Assembly: GCF_001045555.1 (NCBI RefSeq)
Contig: NZ_LFBU01000001.1
Location: 930,001-994,000, forward strand
Source of the DNA: Marinobacter subterrani
Lineage (GTDB): Bacteria > Pseudomonadota > Gammaproteobacteria > Pseudomonadales > Oleiphilaceae
Length of the DNA stretch: 64,000 nucleotides
Direction of reading: 5' to 3'
Below are positions 59,494 to 64,000 of the stretch, piece by piece; position 1 is the stretch's first letter, and every line of letters begins with the position of its first letter. The position numbers were made by a program, and so were the translations under genes. A model generated the notes under the pieces. That model did not search any database, was not told the DNA's origin, and saw only the letters and a program-made list of their open reading frames with translations.

Positions 59494-60102
59494 ATGAAAC
59501 ACGAAATAGTTGAAAAGAATATCGGCCTGATGATCGTACTGATCATCCTGACCATCAGTGGTGGCTTTCTGGCCGAAGTAGTGCCCCTGTTCTTCCTGAA
59601 GAGCGTGAATGAGCCAATTGAGGGCCTCGAGCCTCTGTCAGCGCTCGAGCTGGAAGGTCGGGACATCTACATCCGTGAAGGCTGCCACGTGTGCCATACC
59701 CAGCAGATCCGTCCGTTCCGTGCGGAAACCGAGCGCTATGGCCACTACTCCGTTGCGGGTGAGTTCGTATACGACCGGCCGTTCCTGTGGGGCTCCAAGC
59801 GCACCGGCCCTGATCTAGCGCGCGTCGGCGGGCGTTATTCCGACGCCTGGCACCGTCAGCACCTTTACAACCCACGCAGCGTGGTGCCCGAATCGAACAT
59901 GCCGGCGTTCCCCTGGTTGTTCGAGGATAGGGTGGACTTCACCCAGACCGCCGAAAAGCTGGAGACCCTCCAGACCCTGGGCGTGCCCTACACCGACGAG
60001 CAGATTGCCAATGCAGCCGCTGAGGTTAAAGGCAAATTTGAAATTCAAGCTCTGGTCGCCTACCTGCAGCAGCTGGGTACGGTGATTTCAGAAAAACGGT
60101 GA
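59494..60102 (+). CDS. ccoO: cbb3-type cytochrome c oxidase subunit II
   Basis: A mono-heme cytochrome c subunit of 202 residues. It has one N-terminal helix (about 10-30) anchoring a periplasmic domain. The heme motif CHVCH lies in [13 protein letters not shown] (about 69), and the axial Met is in [12 protein letters not shown]. It transfers electrons from CcoP to CcoN. It starts 15 bp after ccoN. Confidence 0.98.
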   Translation: MKHEIVEKNIGLMIVLIILTISGGFLAEVVPLFFLKSVNEPIEGLEPLSALELEGRDIYIREGCHVCHTQQIRPFRAETERYGHYSVAGEFVYDRPFLWGSKRTGPDLARVGGRYSDAWHRQHLYNPRSVVPESNMPAFPWLFEDRVDFTQTAEKLETLQTLGVPYTDEQIANAAAEVKGKFEIQALVAYLQQLGTVISEKR

Positions 60103-60106
60103 ACCC

Positions 60107-60292
60107 ATGGATATTAATGAGTTGCGCGGCATTCACACGCTTCTGGTAATGGCGGTTTTTTTTGGAATCGTCTGGTGGGCGTACAGCGCCCATCGCAAGA
60201 AGGCCAACGATGAAGCAGCCCACCTGATCTTCGAAGATGACGACGTGGAGCAGCGTACGCTCGAACAGGAAAAAACGGAGAAAAAACAATGA
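60107..60292 (+). CDS. ccoQ: cbb3-type oxidase subunit CcoQ
   Basis: A 61-residue protein with one transmembrane helix (about 10-27, LLVMAVFFGIVWWAYSAHRKK), followed by a charged cytoplasmic tail rich in Glu and Lys. It stabilises the oxidase complex. It starts 4 bp after ccoO and overlaps ccoP by 4 bp, so the four genes are tightly coupled. Confidence 0.95.
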   Translation: MDINELRGIHTLLVMAVFFGIVWWAYSAHRKKANDEAAHLIFEDDDVEQRTLEQEKTEKKQ

Positions 60293-61179
60293 GTACCTTC
60301 TGGAGCATCTGGGTCAGCGTGATCGTGCTTGGTACCGTTTTTGGCTGCTGGTGGCTGCTTTGGGCAACCCGTAAAAGCCAGCCGACCGATAGCGAAACCG
60401 ACCGCACCATGGGCCATTCCTTTGATGGCATTGAGGAATATGATAACCCCCTTCCCAAGTGGTGGTTCTATCTGTTCATCGCTACCTGTGTTTTCGCACT
60501 TGGCTACCTCGCTCTGTATCCCGGCCTTGGCAACTGGAAAGGCCTGCTGGGCTGGACCTCCCACAATCAGTGGCAAGCGGAAGTTGCCGCCGCTGAGGAA
60601 AAATATGGAGAGATCTACGCACAATTTGGTCAGACGCCGGTTCCGCAACTGGCCGAAAACGGCGATGCGATGAAGATCGGCCAGCGCCTGTTTGCCAACA
60701 ACTGTGCTGTCTGCCACGGTTCTGCTGCGCGTGGCCAGGTTGGTTTCCCCAACCTGACCGACGATGACTGGCTGCACGGTGGAACCCCCGAAGCCATCCT
60801 GACAACCCTGCACAATGGCCGAATTGCCAACATGCCCGCTAAAGGCGTGATGCCAAACATGACCAATGAGCAGGTTGACCAGGTCGTCAACTACGTTCTG
60901 AGCTTCAGCGGCCGGGCAAAGGATGCCGAGGCTGCAAAAGCCGGCAAGCAGATCTTCGCCCAGGCGTGTTCGGCCTGTCACGGCCCCAACGCCAAAGGCA
61001 ACAATGCCATCGGCGCGCCCAACCTGACCGACAACACCTGGCTTTACGGCTCGACCTACGACTGGATCAAGGAAACCGTGATGAACGGCCGTCAGAACCA
61101 GATGCCCGCTCAGGAAGGTCGCCTCTCAGACGACCAGATTCAGATACTGGCTGCTTACGTATACAGCCTGTCAAACTGA
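60289..61179 (+). CDS. ccoP: cbb3-type cytochrome c oxidase subunit III
   Basis: A di-heme cytochrome c of 296 residues. Two N-terminal helices (about 3-27 and 62-84) anchor it. Two CxxCH sites follow, NNCAVCHG (about 140) and QACSACHG (about 226), each with a downstream Met ligand in GRIANMPAKG and GRQNQMPAQE. The repeated modules, each with an NLTDD/NLTDN turn, point to domain duplication. It receives electrons from soluble cytochrome c and ends the NOQP block. Confidence 0.98.
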   Translation: MSTFWSIWVSVIVLGTVFGCWWLLWATRKSQPTDSETDRTMGHSFDGIEEYDNPLPKWWFYLFIATCVFALGYLALYPGLGNWKGLLGWTSHNQWQAEVAAAEEKYGEIYAQFGQTPVPQLAENGDAMKIGQRLFANNCAVCHGSAARGQVGFPNLTDDDWLHGGTPEAILTTLHNGRIANMPAKGVMPNMTNEQVDQVVNYVLSFSGRAKDAEAAKAGKQIFAQACSACHGPNAKGNNAIGAPNLTDNTWLYGSTYDWIKETVMNGRQNQMPAQEGRLSDDQIQILAAYVYSLSN

Positions 61180-61187
61180 ATCACCCG

Positions 61188-61216
61188 ACCGGGGTCTATC
61201 CCCGGTTCGGTCTTTT
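61188..61216 (+). terminator. Terminator-like hairpin after ccoP
   Basis: ACCGGGG (61188-61194) pairs with CCCCGGT (61200-61206) around a 5-base loop, followed by TCGGTCTTTT. A second stem, CCTGTG with CACAGG, lies at about 61221-61245. Together they probably reduce transcription into ccoG, consistent with unequal need for structural and assembly proteins. Confidence 0.55.
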
Positions 61217-61306
61217 CAACCCTGTGTCTGCCCTGCGGGCACAGGCTTGAAAGGATCAGCAGTCTCCGGGGCGGCCGCCCCACACCATTTTCATCTGGAG
61301 GTAACG

Positions 61307-62737
61307 ATGAGCAGTGAGATCCCGGTCAAACAGATTGACCCATCCTCTGACCCCTCCGACAAAAACAACAAATCCGGAAACGTCGAGCTATACGCCAGCC
61401 GCAAGAAGATCTACGTCAAGGAAGTGAAAGGCTTCTTCCAGCGGATCCGGAATGTCAGCCTGCTTGCGCTCATGGGCATGTACTTTGCGTTCGTCTGGTT
61501 CACTCTGGACGGTCAACCGCTGATTCACTTTGATCTTCCCGCCCGGGAGTTCCACCTCTATGGCATGACGTTCTACCCGAAAGACTTTTTCCTGCTGTCG
61601 GGCATGCTGATCATCGCGGCGTTTGGCCTGTTCTTCATTACCACGCTGTTCGGCCGGGTCTGGTGCGGCTACACCTGTCCACAAACGGTCTGGACATTCA
61701 TCTTCATGTGGGTGGAAGAACGCATTGAAGGCAGCCGAAACAAGCGGATGAAGCTCGACAAGGCGCCCCGCTCGGCCGAGAAAATCTTCAAGAAGTCCGC
61801 CAAGCACGCGGTCTGGCTACTGATTGCACTGGCTACCGGGCTGACGTTCGTCGGCTATTTCTATCCTATACGGGAACTACTTGCGGATGTTTTCACCCTT
61901 CAGGCCAATGGCTGGGCCTACTTCTGGGTGGGCTTTTTCACCGTGGCCACCTACCTGAACGCAGGCTGGATGCGCGAACAGGTCTGCCTCTACATGTGCC
62001 CCTATGCCCGATTCCAGTCGGTCATGTTTGACCCGAACACCCGGGTGGTTTCCTATGACCCCAACCGCGGTGAGCCAAGAGGCGGGCGGAAGAAAGAGGT
62101 TGATCCTGCCGAAGTCGGACTGGGCGACTGCATTGACTGCGGCCAATGCGTACAGGTTTGCCCTACGGGCATTGATATTCGTGACGGATTGCAATACGAA
62201 TGCATCGGCTGCGCACTGTGCATCGATGCCTGCGATGAGATCATGGACAAGATGAATTACCCCAGGGGCCTGATCCGGTATACCACCGAGAACGAACTGG
62301 AAGGTAAGCCATCGAAGCTTCTGAGGCCACGTACCTTCGGGTACGGTGCCGTGCTCTCATTGATGATTGCGGCGACCATTTTCATCATTGCCACCCGGGT
62401 TCCGGCCCAACTGGATGTATTGCGCGACCGCGGCGCCCTCTACAGCTTCAATGGCGAAGGCCGGATTGAGAACTCCTATACCCTGAAAATTTCCAACATG
62501 TCGGAAGTGCCACAGACCTTCTCCCTGTCAGTGAGCGGCATGGAGGACATCCGGATTCTGACTGAAACCAGTGTCACCGTCGAAAGCGGAGAGAACCGGT
62601 CATTGCCTACGGTCGTTGACGTGCCGCCGGAGTCCATTGAGGAATCCAATACCGAAATCCTGTTCAGGGCGCATTCGGAGACTGATCCGTCGCTGACCCT
62701 TGAAACTGAAAGCCGGTTTGTGGGTCCAACGGACTGA
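61307..62737 (+). CDS. ccoG: Cytochrome oxidase accessory protein CcoG (cupric reductase)
   Basis: An iron-sulfur membrane protein of 476 residues that reduces Cu(II) during cbb3 assembly (known for the Rhodobacter protein). It has four to five helices, conserved CGYTCPQTVWT and CLYMCPYARFQS motifs, and a ferredoxin part with two [4Fe-4S] sets (CIDCGQCVQVCPTG and CIGCALCIDACDE, about 285-325). A C-terminal immunoglobulin-like periplasmic domain follows. The start at 61307 is set by CTGGAGG; the frame is open from 61247. Confidence 0.95.
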   Translation: MSSEIPVKQIDPSSDPSDKNNKSGNVELYASRKKIYVKEVKGFFQRIRNVSLLALMGMYFAFVWFTLDGQPLIHFDLPAREFHLYGMTFYPKDFFLLSGMLIIAAFGLFFITTLFGRVWCGYTCPQTVWTFIFMWVEERIEGSRNKRMKLDKAPRSAEKIFKKSAKHAVWLLIALATGLTFVGYFYPIRELLADVFTLQANGWAYFWVGFFTVATYLNAGWMREQVCLYMCPYARFQSVMFDPNTRVVSYDPNRGEPRGGRKKEVDPAEVGLGDCIDCGQCVQVCPTGIDIRDGLQYECIGCALCIDACDEIMDKMNYPRGLIRYTTENELEGKPSKLLRPRTFGYGAVLSLMIAATIFIIATRVPAQLDVLRDRGALYSFNGEGRIENSYTLKISNMSEVPQTFSLSVSGMEDIRILTETSVTVESGENRSLPTVVDVPPESIEESNTEILFRAHSETDPSLTLETESRFVGPTD

Positions 62738-62784
62738 TCCATCATGTGGCAACGACTCCAACTTTTTAAGCGAGATAGTGATTT

Positions 62785-63300
62785 ATGACTGATGAAGCAC
62801 CGGTGAGCCCCTGGTACCGCCAGCCCTGGCTCTGGTTTCTGATCATGTTCCCGGCAGCATCCATCGTTTATTGCAGCATTGCGATTACGATTTCCATGAA
62901 CATGGACAATTCCCTGGTGACGGACGACTGGTCCAAGCAGGGCCGGGGCATCAACATGTCCATCGCCCGGGATGAGAAGGCGGCAGACCTGGGCATGCAG
63001 GCCCAGATCGATTTCGACGAGCGGAACGTCACCATCAATCTGAGCACCGATGATGGCCCTGCGGACTTCCCCTACCTTGTCCTCAACCTGTTTCACCCCA
63101 CACTTGCGAACCGGGACCGTACCGTCCAGTTCCGGCAGGTTGCCCCGGGCAAGTTCGTGGGTCAGCTCCATGAAGACATCAAGGGCCGCTGGTACTACGA
63201 TCTTAGGGGGCCGGCCAATGAATGGCGACTGAAAGGCGAAACCTGGCTTCCCTCGAAAAGTGGCATTACGGTCAAAGCTGCGGAGTATGCCCAAGGTTGA
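62785..63300 (+). CDS. ccoH: cbb3 oxidase assembly protein CcoH/FixH
   Basis: A 171-residue protein with one transmembrane helix (about 15-37, containing WFLIMFPAASIVYCSIAIT) and a periplasmic FixH domain. It remains associated with the oxidase during assembly. It lies between ccoG and ccoI, the standard order, 48 bp after ccoG. Its stop codon overlaps the TTG start of ccoI. Confidence 0.92.
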   Translation: MTDEAPVSPWYRQPWLWFLIMFPAASIVYCSIAITISMNMDNSLVTDDWSKQGRGINMSIARDEKAADLGMQAQIDFDERNVTINLSTDDGPADFPYLVLNLFHPTLANRDRTVQFRQVAPGKFVGQLHEDIKGRWYYDLRGPANEWRLKGETWLPSKSGITVKAAEYAQG

Positions 63301-64000
63301 CCACCACCCCGAATTGCTTTCATTGCGGCGAACCGGCCGACGGTGAGCCGCCCATTACCCTTGAGCTCGGCGGCAAAACCCGCCATTTTTGCTGCCAGGG
63401 CTGCAAGGCGGTGTGCCAGACCATCCAGAACGAGGGGCTGACCGGTTTTTACGATTTCCGGACAGAGCCCGCGGTTACCCCGAGGCAGTTGACTGCCCCT
63501 GAGGTCTCCCGCTTGAGAGAGATGGATCACCCACTGGTACAGACCTCATTTGTTGCATCGGTGAAAGGCGCCCAGGAGGCCCAGCTACTGATCGGTGGTA
63601 TTACCTGCGCGGCCTGTATCTGGCTACTGGAAAACCACATGAAGCAGCAACCGGGAGTGGTCTCCTTCTCGGTGAATCACAGCACCCAGCGGGCGAGACT
63701 GGTTTGGTCCCGGGATCAGGCGCCACTGAGCGACCTTCTGATCGCCATCCATGAGTTGGGATACACTGCCCGACCCTATCAAGCGGACGAAGCCGAACGG
63801 GCGCTCAAGGCGGAGCATCGCTCCATGCTGATCCGCTTGGCAATTGCCGGCATTGGCTCCTTCCAGAGCATGATGCTGGCGTTCCCCCTGTATTTTGAGA
63901 TGGTCAACGACCTGTCCCCCCAGTTTGTCAGCTTTTTCCGCTGGTTCAGCCTGCTGGTGGCCACGCCGGTGGTTTTCTACAGTGCCGCACCGTTTTTCCG
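63297..64000 (+). CDS. ccoI: Copper-translocating P-type ATPase CcoI (5' part)
   Basis: The N-terminal 234 codons of a copper-exporting P1B-ATPase that supplies the cbb3 oxidase; the window ends inside the gene. The visible part has the Cys-rich entry NCFHCGEPADG and FCCQGCKAVCQ, then a heavy-metal-associated domain with GGITCAACIWLLE (about 102-114). The first transmembrane helices begin after residue 185. The start TTG 63297 overlaps the ccoH stop (TTGA) and yields the short N-terminus (M)TTTPNCFHC; no ATG exists upstream in this frame without passing into ccoH. The catalytic DKTG part lies beyond the window. Confidence 0.93.
   Translation, partial: MTTTPNCFHCGEPADGEPPITLELGGKTRHFCCQGCKAVCQTIQNEGLTGFYDFRTEPAVTPRQLTAPEVSRLREMDHPLVQTSFVASVKGAQEAQLLIGGITCAACIWLLENHMKQQPGVVSFSVNHSTQRARLVWSRDQAPLSDLLIAIHELGYTARPYQADEAERALKAEHRSMLIRLAIAGIGSFQSMMLAFPLYFEMVNDLSPQFVSFFRWFSLLVATPVVFYSAAPFF

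Overview
This 64 kb window is ordinary, gene-dense chromosome from a gammaproteobacterium close to the Pseudomonas/Marinobacter part of the tree; Marinobacter is my best guess, by inference. The sequence supports this in three ways: moderately high G+C with GC-rich third positions, LPS genes (kdsB, lpxK, msbA), and several gene blocks whose order I know from Pseudomonas aeruginosa. I see no prophage, transposase, CRISPR array, rRNA or tRNA, so this is core rather than accessory DNA. I did not find a convincing new multi-gene system. The interest lies in regulatory DNA, repeats and departures from known gene order.

Layout. 1-9.7 kb: guaB-guaA (GMP synthesis, minus strand) with a clear sigma70 promoter, xseA, prpE, a cold-shock gene with a roughly 160-nt leader, and leuA divergent from an Lrp-type regulator. 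9.9-24.3 kb: proS, then a long minus-strand envelope cluster (exbB-exbD-msbA-lpxK-Trm112-kdsB-ptpA-murB), comEC, a DUF2062 gene, a lipoprotein-release pair (one permease plus lolD), a divergent PilZ-like gene and a small BamE-like periplasmic protein. 24.3-28.3 kb: aguA-aguB (agmatine to putrescine), a MoxR ATPase packed directly behind them, and trxB. 28.4-33.6 kb: a 107-bp palindromic repeat, then the protein-turnover neighbourhood aat-bpt-infA, clpA-clpS and a cspD-like gene, covering N-end-rule tagging, recognition and degradation.

33.8-41.4 kb: rRNA and tRNA modification and small enzymes (rluE, nudJ, mnmA, hflD, purB, roxA, a GNAT protein, a LysR regulator). 41.6-48.3 kb: a block resembling P. 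aeruginosa sagS-ospR-gpx-aminotransferase-htpX, including a redox MarR regulator and a glutathione peroxidase whose promoter carries a perfect palindrome between -35 and -10. 48.4-57.8 kb: pdxB, rhlB, epmC, dsbD, a TusA protein, an ABM-domain protein, rlmM, a 7TM diguanylate cyclase and an alpha/beta hydrolase. 58-64 kb: the cbb3 cytochrome oxidase operon ccoNOQP followed by ccoG, ccoH and ccoI (cut by the window edge), preceded by two tandem FNR/ANR-like boxes.

The genes mostly work in four themes: nucleotide and translation housekeeping, outer-membrane construction and lipoprotein traffic, protein quality control (Clp, HtpX, Dsb), and low-oxygen respiration and peroxide defence. All function calls come from reading the sequences against remembered family features; no database search was run.
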